A stretch of 64,000 nucleotides of DNA from Mercenaria mercenaria (GCF_021730395.1 NC_069371.1:70772001-70836000); one strand, 5' to 3'; numbered from the stretch's first letter, positions 1 through 12,091 are shown. The notes: generated by a model not told the origin, from the sequence alone. Program-made: numbers and translations.

Positions 1-3000
1 CCTTACATAACCGAAATACTGTTGAAAAACCGCGCTAAACCAAAAACAAACGAATCGTAATTTAAAATATGGGGTTCTAATTTAATATATCTGATTGCAG
101 GACAAGGGAGGTGTTAGGAAATCTTTATTAACAGTCGCCATTACTTCGGTGTCTAGACTAGCTATAAGACTCTATCACTGGTTGTAGGTGCAAACTGGAA
201 TATACGGCTCAAGGGTAACTGTTTACAGCAGTAACGAGACTCTGAAAAAACTATTTATATTTTAAAACAGGCGCGTGTCAAAGAAATCTACCCTATTAAT
301 GGTTCCTAGATCTTGTGAAGGAAAATAAATATTCTTAGGCTATTTAATTAAAAACTATTTATCATATCAATGTACTTCATTTTAGACATAAAATATAACA
401 GCTTTGAATACGTTCTTAAGGTCCCTGTTTCTTTCTTTTAAAGTAGTACATCAAACTCATGCCGAATAAAAAAGACAATGATCATCTTAAACACATGTAT
501 TACGCTTATTTGACAAAAAGTATTGACTCGAGATATAGGGTGTTATTCAACGTGATAAGGTGAAGGTCAAAATAAATATTTAGTACTTCTTTTTCAGTTT
601 TATTTAGTATTAATAATCGTTTGAATACAAAAAGAACATTTAGGTTCAAATTCAATTTGCTTGAAGTTGATCCTTCAGTTGATCCTGCAATAGATTAGTA
701 AACAAACTTATTTTCTAAAGCGGCACAGGTTTGACAATCCCTTCAGTAAATATGTTTCTCTAAAGCTTTTAAAGTTTGAATGTAAGTCCGCTGACTTGCA
801 TTATTCAATCAAAAGTCTTCTCTGTATTGACTTGCAAGGTGCTACCAGTTTATTATAGCTCGTTTGCGAATTTTTTGAATGACTGTATTGTTCGCTTTAT
901 ATGAAAAAGAGCGCTAGTATAATCTGAGAAGGTGTAGCCGGGACCACATTAGAGCCATAACCGAAACATTGGGATTGAGCGGATTTAATCTTAACCAGTA
1001 ATTACTGTGCCTCAAAGAATCGGATTATTCCAGTCTTCTTTGTCCAGGTATTGCGCTTAGAGCTGCTGGTTAGCGGCAAGTGTATGGGGAATTTTAACTA
1101 GCGCCTGGTGTGGTACTATACCAGATCACAAATATATCTAACGTACGTTGTTTTGTAGGTATTTTAAGGTACTAGTATTTAAAAAAGAAAAATGGAACAG
1201 CGCTATTGTGGCACCAGACAGTACCCAAGCAATCTGTGTAAGACTTGTATTACGAAACAGTTCAATCAAACGTCCCCATTTCAATAATCAAATTTTATAT
1301 CTCACATTTGTTTTACCACCATTTACAATTCAATGTCAGGAACACTACTTTCAGACCTTACTTTAGTTCATGACTATTACGTTACTACTACTCTAAAGTG
1401 AATTTGAACGTAGCTTAGATCTTAAGGTCAACAGAAATATTAAATAAGATTTGCAAAAGTTTCCGCAAAAGTCAATATTTTTGTAAACGTGAGTGAGTGA
1501 GTTGGGTTTTTCGGCGAACCGACACAAAATGGTCATATATCGCCGACTTTGTAAACGTAAAACAAGACAAAAGGTGTGTGGTAACAATATTTGTTTTACA
1601 TAATTTGTTTACAGATGGCATATTCTTATATTCTATGGATATTGTGGCCGATTGAACAATAATCAAGCGGCAAAAATCACATTTTAACATGTATCTGTAC
1701 AATAATTTTTTATTTGTATGTTTGTCCATTTATTTAATAGGTTTCAAACATAGCATTCTGCAGATACCGCCTAACGTGGTTCACAATAAATATAATATTT
1801 AAACTTTTCGACGGTTTTAGAGTACAGCTGATAAAGGATATTAGACTGCATTGCAAATTTCATGGCCTAACTTTCTCAAGACAGTTCCAATGCTACGGAT
1901 TAATGTTCTTGAACTCTTTTTATTTTCATAGTTATTTTTTCTTTCGAAGATTTACGTACCCTATCAATTTATTTACGCTAGATTTATGATGTTGCCCTAA
2001 TAAAAGATGTTATATATTATTTACAAAACACGAATGAATTTTACATCAGTTAACATTTCGCTAAATATGTGTATCACTGTCCTATAATAATCATAGAAAC
2101 TAAAACAAAATATGAATTTATTTAAGCCATTATTCATATATTTAGGCGTCCATTCATAAATGATGTCAAACATTAACGTAATAATGACGTAATTTATAGC
2201 TTGAATAACGTTGAAACCCAGGTTGTACGACGAGTGTTTTCAGCTTCCCGTGAAAACAGCGTAAAGTTTTGTTCGTTATGCAAGCATAAACTTGGATCAG
2301 TGAGTTGCAAAAAGAGAAAAAGAGTTATAGCAGTGCTAATTTTCTCAATATGAATATGTAGACATTTCTTTGCACAATCTTTACACACAAGGTTCTCGGG
2401 GGACTATTTTAATTATTATTGTTTACGCCATGCTGATCTGTTAATGCCGGAGCCTCTAAAATTTTGAGTGCCTATGTTATATATAATCAATGGCTTAATA
2501 TCAGCTTACTTAAACACAGTTGTTTTCTTTTCGGTTACATTTTGCCTAAAATATTCACGCAAGCATGATTAATTTTGTTTATAAACATGATCACCGTAAG
2601 TATGGCTTATTTTCTGAAAAATTATATACATTATGGAGAAAATATTAACTTGTTTCTCTTAATCAATACCTTCTCTTTTTCTAACTTTTTGAGCTGTGAA
2701 ACAAAGGTGAAGCCATCACGACACTCTTGTTTCTATCAATGTTATATGATAAGATTTCTTAAAACAAAAACTAAATTTTTTGACTCAAATCGGTATTTAC
2801 AGGGAAATATGTGACTGTAATATTTAAGAAATTAAATAATAATTCTTAAATTTATTATTTTGGGTTAGAGTCACAAACATCATATTTATAATTACAGCTA
2901 GTATGTATATAGACATGGTAACCCAGCAGGAACTTAAAACTTGTATTTAGTTGCTTCGGCCGCTAGTCAAAATAATATATACAACGCAATACACTTAAAA

Positions 3001-3005
3001 TGTTT
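1..3005. other. Intergenic, nothing recognised
   Basis: AT-rich sequence with only short, low-complexity open frames that resemble no protein family I know. No clear inverted repeat, minisatellite or SINE stands out. It lies downstream of the minus-strand SCP cluster. Confidence 0.5.
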
Positions 3006-3009
3006 CCTG

Positions 3010-3405
3010 ATATACATGAATTTGCATTCCAACTTCAAGTGCATCTTTGAAGATATCTGACTCTGAGTTGTCCTCTACTACCCAGAAATCTAGCCTACTC
3101 CTCTAAAATCTTCTTCATCCGAATTTTTTATCAACTGAATTGAGGGCGTGGAAAAAAATCCTTACAAAATGACATTTTCATTAAAGAGATAAAAAAAATT
3201 ACTTTAAATTATATATTTTTCCATCATGGTCATTGTCCAAGACATCAAGTACAGTCTTCGTACATACTTCAGCACATTTATGTTTTAAACTACATTTTCG
3301 AAGACTCTGTTTTGCATATTGCTGCTCTCCTGTTCTGTGAGAGTATCAGCTTCTCCAACGAAATATGATTATAATAACAGTGCCTTGATATGAAATTATA
3401 TCTTT
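3010..3405 (-). pseudogene. Relic of a sarcoplasmic calcium-binding protein exon 2
   Basis: Read on the minus strand this stretch gives short blocks that align in order with exon 2 of the intact gene at 6946-8028, but in different frames and with stops between them. Near 3340-3395 one frame reads TLTEQESSNMQNRVFE, matching PITVQEYIDMQNNDFK. Near 3215-3290 another reads CAEVCTKTVLDVLDNDHDG, matching CAETIFDILDIEHDG, with an EF-hand loop that keeps D1, D3, D5 and G6 but has Lys at position 12. Near 3035-3080 the tail reads EDNSESDIFKDALEVG, matching EDSSQPDIIKDAFEGG. At least two frame changes and an in-frame stop separate the blocks, so it cannot make the protein. The upstream part runs into a palindromic repeat at 3369. 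No matching exon 1 was found nearby. This is a host gene copy in decay and the most downstream member of the cluster. Confidence 0.8.
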
Positions 3406-3523
3406 GGCTCGAACGGATTTGCCAGACTTGTATTCCATGATCCAACTATGCGCTTGTACCGCGTGTGATCCTGAAAAACTTCAGGAATGCATCATAACAG
3501 ATCACGGTTCTGTTATAATGACC
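3369..3523. mobile_element. Diverged palindromic MITE with TTATAATAACAG ends
   Basis: The left end reads TTATAATAACAG and the right end CTGTTATAATGACC, an imperfect inverted pair. A better preserved relative lies at 26182-26346. It overlaps the 5' part of the SCP exon-2 relic, so it probably inserted into that copy. Family unknown; the ends alone do not identify a transposase class. Confidence 0.55.
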
Positions 3524-3605
3524 TGTTTATCATATACATTACCTATTTCTTCAGTTATATAACTTTTGGCGCAACTAAAACAAGTAGTCCCATTACTGAA
3601 TATTT

Positions 3606-3824
3606 TTAACCCTTACAATATTAAATTTCTATATTGAAATCGTCTATCTTTCAATTTGGACATTACCATTTACTGTTAAATGGGGTGCTTACCAAAAAAA
3701 AAAAAACAGACTGAATGGCGAACAGTGCAGATCATGATCAGACTGCACGGACCTACACTGGTCGCAGATCATGATCTTCACTGGTTGCAAAGGCAAAATC
3801 AATGTTTAGCATGATAAGGGTTAA
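3606..3824. mobile_element. MITE with TTAACCCTTA ends, copy 1
   Basis: The element begins TTAACCCTTAC and ends ATAAGGGTTAA, a terminal inverted repeat. The core holds an inverted GCAGATCATGATC/GATCATGATC pair followed by ACTGGTTGCAAAGGC. Relatives lie at 7427-7636 and 29886-30099. It is short with no coding capacity, so it is a non-autonomous DNA element. Confidence 0.7.
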
Positions 3825-4448
3825 TAGATGGTATAATTGTGAAACATAGGGTTATATTACAATTTCCTATCTGCAGTACAGTATACCTGTTTTGAGGAGT
3901 ACTGAGTTCGATTACCGGTTTTGACATAACATTTGTGTAAATGTTTGATGTTATAAGTACTGTGAATATAAAACAATGGACATCAACTAATATAGCAGAT
4001 TTTACCATTTCGTTCAATATGAAATCAGACTATTCCTTTTTAAGATGGGAAAAGAAGCCAGCAGCAAACTGCAGACAAATGTATAAGATATTGCTTCTTA
4101 ATTGTCAATGAATGGCACAATCTAGCCATGTGTAGCAAATATGATGGCTCAATACTCAAAGTATGACTGTTTTTGTCGAATTAGTAATATATAACAAAAG
4201 TAAAACATCAAAATGTATTCCATGTTTTGTGCTTTATAGTTGGAATGAATCTAAAATGAGACATAATGGGAAGAAATTTATCATTTTTAACAAATACTAT
4301 GAATATTTTCTGCTTAATTCGGCTAATATTGTCAAGCTCAGGGTAAATTAAGGAACTGCTATAAGTATTAAATAGTTCTGTATGGCTAAATGCTCATTAC
4401 TAACAATTACCAAGAAATGAAATTTAATATCCGATTCGGTTAAACGTG

Positions 4449-4474
4449 TTTTTTTTTTTTTTTTTTTTTTTTTT
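4449..4474. repeat. Poly-T tract (26 nt)
   Basis: An uninterrupted run of 26 T. It may be the tail of a minus-strand retroposon, but no body is recognisable beside it. Confidence 0.9.
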
Positions 4475-4899
4475 GAATATTTAATGGGGGACGACATTAG
4501 CCAAAGTCATTTGCAACGCTTTCCGGCTCTCTTCAAAATATAAAATTGCTTAAAAATCTTATATTTCTTAAATAGTGTCATTCTCATCATGAATATCATT
4601 TTATGTGAGTTCTTACTAGAAATTAGTTTAAAATGATCCTCTTTTTGGATCAAAGTCGGAAGAGTGTCTATTTGAACTGCCTTTGTTATTTGATGAGTCT
4701 GTAAACCTGAATGGCCTTCTAAGGCGCTTAGATCAAGAAAGGAGTTTATATTCTAAAAGGAATAACAAGCATGCTACGAGCACTTCACAAAACTTTAATT
4801 TTTTTCAGTAACAGACATTGTCGGTTTATGTGAAGTCTGACTGTGAACATCGAATGCCTACTGTCTAGCTGTCTAGGGAGCGTTTCAAAACACATTTAT

Positions 4900-5108
4900 T
4901 CATTTTTTTTTGTTGTTGTTGTTGTAAGCGCCGTTTTAACAGTATTTCAGTAATGTAATGACAGACAGTTGGCCTAAAAAGGGTTCCTGGATTGTGTAAT
5001 GGTGCAAGTTAACCTGTTCTCAGCAAGTAACTGCCAAACTCCTCAAATGAATAAGAGGTGGTGGACGAATGATTTCAGACGCAATCCTTCCTATCAAATC
5101 GTCACTGT
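4900..5108 (-). mobile_element. SINE fragment, mollusc V/RUDI-like
   Basis: On the plus strand this holds a TTG run, GCGCCGTTTTAACAGTATTTC, then AACCTGTTCTCAGCAAGTAACTG and ATCAAATCGTCACTG. The same blocks in the same order occur in the fuller copy at 49676-49955, which ends in a tRNA-like head. This copy has the 3' tail and central domain but no recognisable tRNA-related head, so it is a 5'-truncated SINE on the minus strand. Confidence 0.65.
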
Positions 5109-6240
5109 TACTATAATTCTAAACATTGTGTGTCTCAAAACATTTAATTTCATTGATTGCTTATTGCTAATACTGTAACATTTGAAATTAAAAGAAAGTC
5201 CGATATTGATTAAGAAACAATTGTCTATATATCTGTTTCTTTTTGCAAGCATTGTCATGGACCAGGTTGTATGGTCTGTTTGGATGAAATAAGTCTGACT
5301 GAAAATGGTCAGTAGTTCCTTCCTTTTTGAGCATATGTTACATTTATGAAAATTATGAGATGACTGTTACTATTTATTCATGGAAAATGTTAAAATGTAA
5401 CGAATAGATAATTTTTAACTTGCTTTAACACAGTGATAAGTCACACCCATTAACTGTGCATACTGAAATAAGACTGACCAGAGATCATGTAATTACAGTT
5501 TGGTGATCATCTGATGTTCACTTCAAATTCAAAAAATACTTTAAAGGGACACTAACTCTACAAAAAAAAATCCGAGGATACTCACTACAAGGCTTCATAC
5601 TTATCATTTCTATTAAAATCCTAGCAGAGGATTCTGAGAAGCTCGATCAAGCTATACGTAGACGGACAGACAGACGGACAGATGACGAAGGCAGAAATAA
5701 GATGTATCCAGTGAAATTGGAAACATAATCTATGGTATTTTGTAGATAAACTCTCTGTTTATATAATACTTGAATGACGTTCTGGCATAACCAAAGTCAG
5801 CTACAGTGAACGAAATACAAGTATGTCTTGAGAAGACCCCCAGGACTTACAGCGCATTCACAGTTTATTGTCAGCATCAGCTTAGGCCGACAATGTCTAA
5901 TAGAACGTCACGTAGCCCGATGTTAACTCGAATAATTTAAGATAAACAATAACGAATATGTTCAGACAAGATAAAGGTCGTAATTTTAATTCTTTCTCAG
6001 TCATAAGTACATTTCCATATTTAAAAGCGACATATTCAAATTTAAACTCTTTTTTATTCAAAAAGATTTTACTTTATTAATAATTTCTGCTGTATAGCAG
6101 TTCAATGCATGCAAAGGCATATACTATATTTAGCAATTATAAAGAGGCATGCATGAACTAGTTACGCCAAGGACAAAAGTATAGGAATATTCAAAATTCA
6201 TGTTTTACAAATATTGTTTTGCAAGCATGCTGGCAACTGT
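5109..6240. other. Intergenic, nothing recognised
   Basis: No gene, tandem array or clear inverted repeat seen. Short Cys-poor open frames only. Confidence 0.4.
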
Positions 6241-6251
6241 ATAAACTTAAT

Positions 6252-6293
6252 CAGGCCAGGATCCAGAAATATTTTTGATTGGGATGGGAAGGT

Positions 6294-6326
<33 letters not shown>

Positions 6327-6640
6327 GTGGTTTAGGGCCCAAGTTTAGAACGAAGGCATCACCGGCGATACAAATAAAGCGAGAGGATTTAGGTACAACA
6401 GGGGGCCCTCCATGCGTGTTAGGGAGGTTTTGGTCTTCCACGTACATTTTTGAAATATAGGTATGAAATGATAGAGTCTGGTGCATTTTTTGTCCAAATT
6501 TTTAGAAAATATTATTGATTTGTTAAAATAGTAGCGGACAACTTTGATGAACATAGGTTACTTCTAAGTCGGCTGGTGGGAGAGTGGGGAGGTGGGTGTT
6601 CATGGCCCTCGGGTCCCGGTCATGGAGCCGGGCCAGAGAA
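6252..6640. repeat. GGATCCAG-linked repeat with a 32-nt poly-G tract
   Basis: The segment starts near GGCCAGGATCCAG and runs into 32 consecutive G at 6294-6325. A similar GCGGATCCAGAT followed by a G run occurs at 15575-15599, so the G tract belongs to an interspersed repeat rather than being an isolated accident. Glycine-rich and proline-rich open frames across it are products of the homopolymer. Confidence 0.6.
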
Positions 6641-6720
6641 GTGGAACGCATGGAAAGAACGACAACTTGTGTGTAATATATAGAAATTATATACTAAATG
6701 TAAAATCTTAAAATATAATT

Positions 6721-6726
6721 TTTATT
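6721..6726 (-). terminator. Likely polyadenylation signal of SCP gene 1
   Basis: TTTATT on the plus strand is AATAAA on the minus strand, about 220 nt beyond the stop codon of the SCP gene ending at 6946. This would give a short 3'UTR. No transcript data support it. Confidence 0.45.
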
Positions 6727-6945
6727 TAATGAATATTCTTCATTTGTTACAGTGCATACATTACATATGTTTATATACTTTACCAATCAAATGTCAAACA
6801 ATTGAAATAAGCCATTTTCTAGTGAAGTGCTTTAAATGTCTTTTTATTTGTCACGCTATAAGAGCAAAACTGCTGGTTATTTCTTTTGGTAGCCAGAATA
6901 AAGATAACAAAAACATACAAGAGAATAAAATGTCTTCAGATACAT

Positions 6946-8028
6946 TTATACTCCACCTTCAAAGGCATCTTTGATGATATCTGGCTGTGAGCTATCCTCA
7001 CTGGTGAGAAATGTAACCCACGTGTCTACCATCTTTTTCACTGTAACCTTTCCATCTTTGGGGTCGTAAGCGTTGAAAAAGTCCTTATCAAGTTTTATAT
7101 TTTCATGACCAGCAGATTTGAAAGCTATCAAGAACTCCTCTTCGGTTATTGTACCATCATGCTCAATATCCAAGATATCAAATATCGTTTCGGCGCATGC
7201 TTCAGCCCACTTTGTGTACTTTTCTTTATCTTCTTTGAAGTCGTTATTCTGCATATCGATGTATTCCTGTACTGTGATTGGACCAGATTTCCCACGAAAG
7301 ATATACTGATCATACCATTTGTCTAACTGTCCAATAATATCCTTTCTCTTCTCCGCGCCGAAATGGTGAAGGTGCGCAAATTTGTCTCTGTAACAGACAA
7401 AACAGAATAAAAGTAAATGAGATTTAATCTTAATCATGCTATATTTCTAAAATTGACTGGTCCCTCATTCAATTTGGGCAATGCTGTTTATCATTTGAAG
7501 GGATGTTCACAGAAAATTTGCTGACTTAATAGCGAACAGTGCAGACCATGACCATCCTGTACCGATGTGCAGACTGATCTTGGTCTGCACTGGTCACAAA
7601 GGCAGAATCATTTGCCGCCAGCAGGCTAAATGTTAACTAAAAACTTCATCAGTTTTCAGCTATACTATGTTATTTAGTTATAATAAATCAGGTATAAAGA
7701 AACTAACTATTGACTGAATGAACACTTTTACGTTTATGTGGTTCCTGCAAACTATTATCATTTTATATGTATTTTTGAAATGACTAAACAATGTTTTTGA
7801 CCTTTGTCAATGATACACGCTACAATCATTACAGTTTATCCCATTACATATTAATTGTACCTTAATAACATGTGTTTTAATGCCAACTTAAAAGTGTTTG
7901 TATATGTGTTTGCAAAAGTATACTTACTCTTCTTCGAAGACATCTTCCCGTGAAAGAACACCATCTTTTTTCACGTTAAATGCTTTAAACCATAATTTCC
8001 ATTTGTGTAATAGATATTCGTTTGCCAT
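6946..8028 (-). CDS. Sarcoplasmic calcium-binding protein-like, gene 1 (180 aa)
   Basis: Two coding exons on the minus strand: 8028-7928 (ATG, 33 codons plus 2 nt) and 7387-6946 (stop TAA). The donor reads GA|GTAAGTA and the acceptor CTGTTACAG|AGAC. The joined protein begins MANEYLLHKWKLWFKAFNV and ends DIIKDAFEGGV, 180 aa, the usual size of the cytosolic EF-hand SCP family, which buffers calcium in invertebrate muscle. Four EF-hand positions can be placed: loop 1 at residues 18-29 (N, D, G present, Asp at position 12), loop 2 near 64-75 (position 1 is Phe, non-binding), loop 3 at 107-118 (DIEHDGTITEEE, fully canonical) and loop 4 near 141-152 (degenerate). There is no signal peptide or membrane segment. 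The ATG follows an acceptor-like TTAAATTATAG, so at least one 5'UTR exon should lie upstream. A MITE fills much of intron 1. The family assignment is confident; calcium affinity is not known. Confidence 0.9.
7427..7636. mobile_element. MITE with TTAACCCTTA ends, copy 2 (in SCP gene 1 intron)
   Basis: This carries the same body as the copies at 3606 and 29886, including GCGAACAGTGCAGACCATGA, an inverted CAGACTGATCTTGGTCTG and CACTGGTCACAAAGGCAG. The ends are worn. It starts only about 40 nt from the exon-2 acceptor of the SCP gene, so it occupies the polypyrimidine side of that intron without destroying the splice site. Confidence 0.7.
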
Positions 8029-8039
8029 CTATAATTTAA

Positions 8040-9005
8040 AAAGAAATCTGCTTGTTATCTTTTTTTATTTTTGTTTTTTTTTTACAGAAGTACAAAATGA
8101 TGAAATTATATTAAAATGGCCTGGTTTCTACTGTCATAAAAGATAATAAAATATTTCATGTATTAACCATAATTCGCATGCATGTCATATACACTGCGCT
8201 TTTATTTATACAAATGATTTTACAGCCGCTGCAAGACATTCAGTGGACATTTTTATGTCAATTTTAAGATGAGGCAATAAAGAAAATGTCATCATATCTG
8301 CATTTTATATGGCAGAAGAATTTTACATTTACACTTTACAATAAATTGTGATTACAGAGGCGTATAACACTTTCTGAATAAATATTATGTTTTCGCTGAA
8401 ACATTTAAAGACATTTTATTGCACTTAGAAAGTATAAATGACTTATAATTTCAGAAAGATCTGTTAATCTTTTAACAGATAAAACAAAACTGATCATAGA
8501 AAGTACGAGTACAAAACAGCCATTTAAGGGAATACAAGATTATACACTAAAATGATATTGTATGTTAAACACGTATACCTTATTCTTTGAGACCTTTTTA
8601 GGGCATATTTAATAGTAAAATTTATATCTATATAAAATACTTTGATATTATGTCTGAAGAATCAGTGGCTTTAAATAAAATGACTTTATTATTGATTATT
8701 ATAACTATTATTATTTGTTTAGGATCAAAATATTTTATAGAACCAATTTGAGGCAGTCACAAAAAAAAAAAACTTTTAATTATATGTCCCTATTAAATTG
8801 CAGCTCAGTTCCTTTTAAAAACATATTAAAAATTACCTTTTAATTTAAACAAAATATCCTGCAAGGCGCCACCAAGAGTGTATTTGTCTGAACTCAATGC
8901 AAAATGTGTGACTACTTATGTGTGCTGTTAAGACATGTTGTTCAAGATAAAGATGTTAATTGAAATAGTTTAAAGATGTAGTACAGAGGGTTCAATGTCA
9001 ATACT
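8040..9005. other. Upstream region of SCP gene 1
   Basis: AT-rich and without a recognisable exon. The 5'UTR exon and promoter of SCP gene 1 should lie between here and 12 kb, but I cannot point to a donor and TATA pair as clear as the one found for SCP gene 2. Confidence 0.4.
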
Positions 9006-9278
9006 TGTTATTGGGTTTTTACCTCACGCCGGCACAATTATAGGTCATATGGCGACTGTCTAGGTTGTCGTGGTCGAAGAAGGCACCAGGTGCCGATCCA
9101 GGCTTTATGTCATCACGGGCTGGCACCTAGGTAAAACTACCGACCTTCTGTCAGGCAGCTGGATTGCTTTTTCGCATGAATAATTCTACGCACAATATAA
9201 GGCTCGAATCCAAATTGGTTAAGGGTAAGTGATTTGAAGTCAGCGACCTTAACCACTTGGCCATTGAGCCAACCTCAA
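9006..9278 (-). mobile_element. tRNA-derived SINE, V/RUDI-like, fuller copy
   Basis: On the minus strand the element starts with a tRNA-like head: GGCCAAGTGGTTAAGG resembles an A box with the extra-arm geometry of tRNA-Ser/Leu, and GATTCGAGCC resembles a B box. The body contains GGTGCC and AGGTAAAA blocks, and the tail passes through GCCATATGACCTATAATTG and ends near AAAACCCAA. This tail is shared by mollusc V-SINE/RUDI-type elements. A related head and body occur at 33030-33250. Confidence 0.7.
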
Positions 9279-9381
9279 TAACTGTAATATTACGATATGT
9301 CAGTAATATTTCCATTGCAAAGCATAAGTATGATAAAACTTATTTGAATATAATATAACTATAATACGTGCTTTTATATAT

Positions 9382-9585
9382 GAGCCGTACCATGAGAAAA
9401 CCAACATAGTGGGTTTGCGACCAGCATGGATCCAGACCAGCCGCGCAGTCTGGTCAGGCTCCATGCTGTTCGCTTTTAAAGCCTATTGGAATTGGAGAAA
9501 CTGTTAGCGAACAGCATGGATCCTGACCAGACTGCGCGGATGCTGGTCGCAAAGCCACTATGTTGGTTTTCTCATGGCGCGGCTC
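9382..9585. mobile_element. GAGCC palindromic MITE, copy 1
   Basis: A long palindrome: GAGCCGTACCATGAGAAAAC at the left matches GTTTTCTCATGGCGCGGCTC at the right. The central arms hold CAGACCAG/CTGGTC and AGCATGGATCC units. It is flanked by ATAT on both sides (9378-9381 and 9586-9589), a 4-bp target duplication. It has no coding capacity. Sister copies lie at 13677, 18767, 22414 and 51305. Confidence 0.85.
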
Positions 9586-9589
9586 ATAT

Positions 9590-11110
9590 GTGAATATGTT
9601 CCTCATCCTCGGTAATGTTTTGTGAGTTGGGACAATAGTAACGCCCAGTGGGTATACTTGGAAATAAAGTTTAAGCTAAACGGTGAATTGGAAAGCATTT
9701 CCGTGCAACAGAATTTTAAATTAATTCTAAGGCCCTAACATGACAACTTATTTTGCATTTTATATACCATTAGGGAATCGATCAACGAAAATCGGATAGA
9801 TTCCTCAACGGTAACATGCGAGATACCAAAGGGTACAGTAACTACACTATCAAATAATAAAATGTCCTTCCTGTACGTGCACTGAGCGTATAGCTTCCTT
9901 GTGTCAGGGCGTCTGCACAGTTTGTCGAACCGCAACGTTTTGCACAATATGTACAAAATAGTGGCCGGTGGGTTGCTTTTGTGCCATATCAAATACATGT
10001 AGAGAAATCCTAGCTTTAAATTATTTACATTGGATGGTGCTGGAATGTGATCTGCATAAACTAAATGAAAACAAAGGAGTCAACATGAGTTATTTCCCAT
10101 CCAGAAAGATCATGTACATAGCGAACATAAGATATTTAGCGGTCGTGAAGTAACCTGACAGCTGCAAGATTTCGACATGACATAGAATCTATGATAGATT
10201 AAATATGCAGGATGTAACGTCTTGACATTTACTACAACGTGCGTGAGCAAGTAAATAAAGACAAAACCCATGTTTGAGGGCAGACCAATTTCCAATTTAG
10301 GCAGTGCCTTATCTAATATTAGAATACATAAAATAGTTCCCTCAGTTGCGTTCTTCACAGTGGCGATTAACTCTGCATTCGAGGAGGTATGAACTAATTC
10401 ATCCAATCGTAGAACATCACAGACGTATTTACAAAAGTGACAAGCAGCTGGTCATTTAGAACATATGTTTCTGATCAACATCTAACCAATAGCTTAAACG
10501 TCGTTTATGCTTTTCTTTCTGTCCCGCGCACAAAATGCAACTCGGGAGGTGCGTTTCTATGTAAAGGCATTTGTATATAGTTCATTTTTACGTGAGCTGT
10601 TCTGGTCCAGACGTCTGACAAACGTTAGATTTGTCTAATTTAACCTCTGTACAACTCGGTCCGTCCAGACTGGTCATTTTTACGAAAATATTTTATTTGA
10701 AAAAACAACAACAACAAAACAAACAAGATTTTTTCAAATCATCAAATCATCGGAGTTTTAGCACCTGCATTTCTGTGTAACTAGCTAACGTACTGCAATT
10801 AGCCCAAATAGACTCTTTGTAAACGAAAGTTGTTTGCCTCGGTTTATGTACGAAACTGTATGTTTCGACATTGATTATAGCTACAAGTCATTAAAAGTTT
10901 AATAAGACTTTATGTGTGAATATCATAGAGAGGACACCTGTCTAGCTTTTATAAAATAGTAAATATCACTAGAAGGGGGAGAAGCAGGTGAAACATAAGG
11001 TTATTGTTAATGGAGTTTTTCCTCTTTAACTACCCGAAGAATGCAACTCCATTAATAAAATTACTAGAGATGTTTAACTGATATTATAACACAATACATT
11101 ACGTACATAT
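9590..11110. other. Intergenic, little recognised
   Basis: No gene recognised. Near 11008-11055 there is a small inverted pair (TTAATGGAGT and ACTCCATTAA). Open frames of up to 98 codons show no family resemblance or compositional sign of coding. Confidence 0.4.
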
Positions 11111-11129
11111 ACATTGTATCTATATTTAT

Positions 11130-11641
11130 ACGCTAAAATGTGTATATGCTGCATAAATGTGCAATTTGAATTAAATAAACAGTACAGATTTATACCAATG
11201 TATGACTTCAAATTCAAAATCATTTCAAAGATGAATTGCATTCATCTTTTTGAGTTTTATTGTATAACTGTGAATATTTTGCATTCCGTTTTTTTTTGTT
11301 TGTTTACATTTCGCCTAATTATTTATAACATGTGCACACTGCTGTGACCTCTAGACCGGATGTTCACGCAAGTTGTTTTCTGTAACGTTGACGCAAGCAA
11401 AAAATATGTGGAGTATCTCTGCTATATGAAATATTGAAACAAAGTGACTGGTGCACGATGGAAGATAAATTACAGTATCGCTTGTTTGATACCCATTCAC
11501 CGAACTGCGCGTTTTAGGTGAGAAATGTACGATTGAAAGTGGTAAGTGCATTTTCCCGTTCATGACCACGGTTCTTATAGTAAACCTAGGGGTAGGGTAT
11601 AACATATTCAGTGGCATTTTCATTCTGGTCTAGTGTCAGTT
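11130..11641. mobile_element. Half copy of a hAT-like palindromic element
   Basis: The segment is collinear with the right part of the element at 44301-46173: CGCTAAAATGTGTATATGC, TGACCTCTAGACCGGATGTTC, GACTGGTGCACGATGGAAG, then CGGTTCTTATAG and GGTAGGGTATAAC. It keeps the uninterrupted sequence GATAAATTACAG at the point where the other copy carries a Helentron-like insertion. The left arm of the palindrome is missing and the right end is worn, so the target duplication cannot be read. Confidence 0.7.
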
Positions 11642-11930
11642 GGAATTTAGATCACTTATCGATTAAGGTATAAAACAAAACCATATTATGAAAAAAATAA
11701 AACAAATTTTCATCCAGTCAAATTCTAGATAAAGTCCATCAATCATTAAAACTCCTTAGTTTCGAAAAAAGACAATGAGCATCACAAGTTTATTGACCAT
11801 TATCTTTTAATATTAATCATTACGTAGATAAACATTCTGTTTATAGATACATTATAATATGATCTAATAAAAACAAAATCAATCGAAACGGCTCTTTCCG
11901 GATGTAACCCTATTTGTCGTCTTGGACCTA

Positions 11931-11936
11931 TTTATT
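11931..11936 (-). terminator. Possible polyadenylation signal of SCP gene 2
   Basis: TTTATT on the plus strand (AATAAA on minus) lies about 155 nt past the stop codon at 12092. The position suits a short 3'UTR. The surroundings are AT-rich, so chance occurrence is possible. Confidence 0.35.
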
Positions 11937-12046
11937 ATCGAAATCATTCGTCAAAATATAGATAACATGTAACAAAATTACTATCAAACACAATTTATGA
12001 AAATATCGGATAAAAATCTTTATACAAAAAAATATATATTGACTTA

Positions 12047-12090
12047 AGCAAGAGGGCCATGATGGTACATGTACTTGATCGCTCACTAGA
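12047..12090 (-). repeat. Terminal fragment of a mollusc interspersed repeat in the SCP gene 2 3'UTR
   Basis: On the minus strand this reads GTGAGCGATCAAG, a short spacer, then ATCATGGCCCTCTTG. The same terminal signature, GTGAGCAACC followed by ATCTTGGCCCTCTTG, closes the minisatellite element at 56040-56938. It begins within a few bases of the SCP gene 2 stop codon, so the first part of the 3'UTR appears to derive from a mobile repeat. Confidence 0.55.
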
Positions 12091-12091
12091 G

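Noticed and set aside
6247-6486. Open frames rich in Gly or Pro on both strands
   Set aside because: They are generated by the 32-nt G homopolymer and have no other coding signal.
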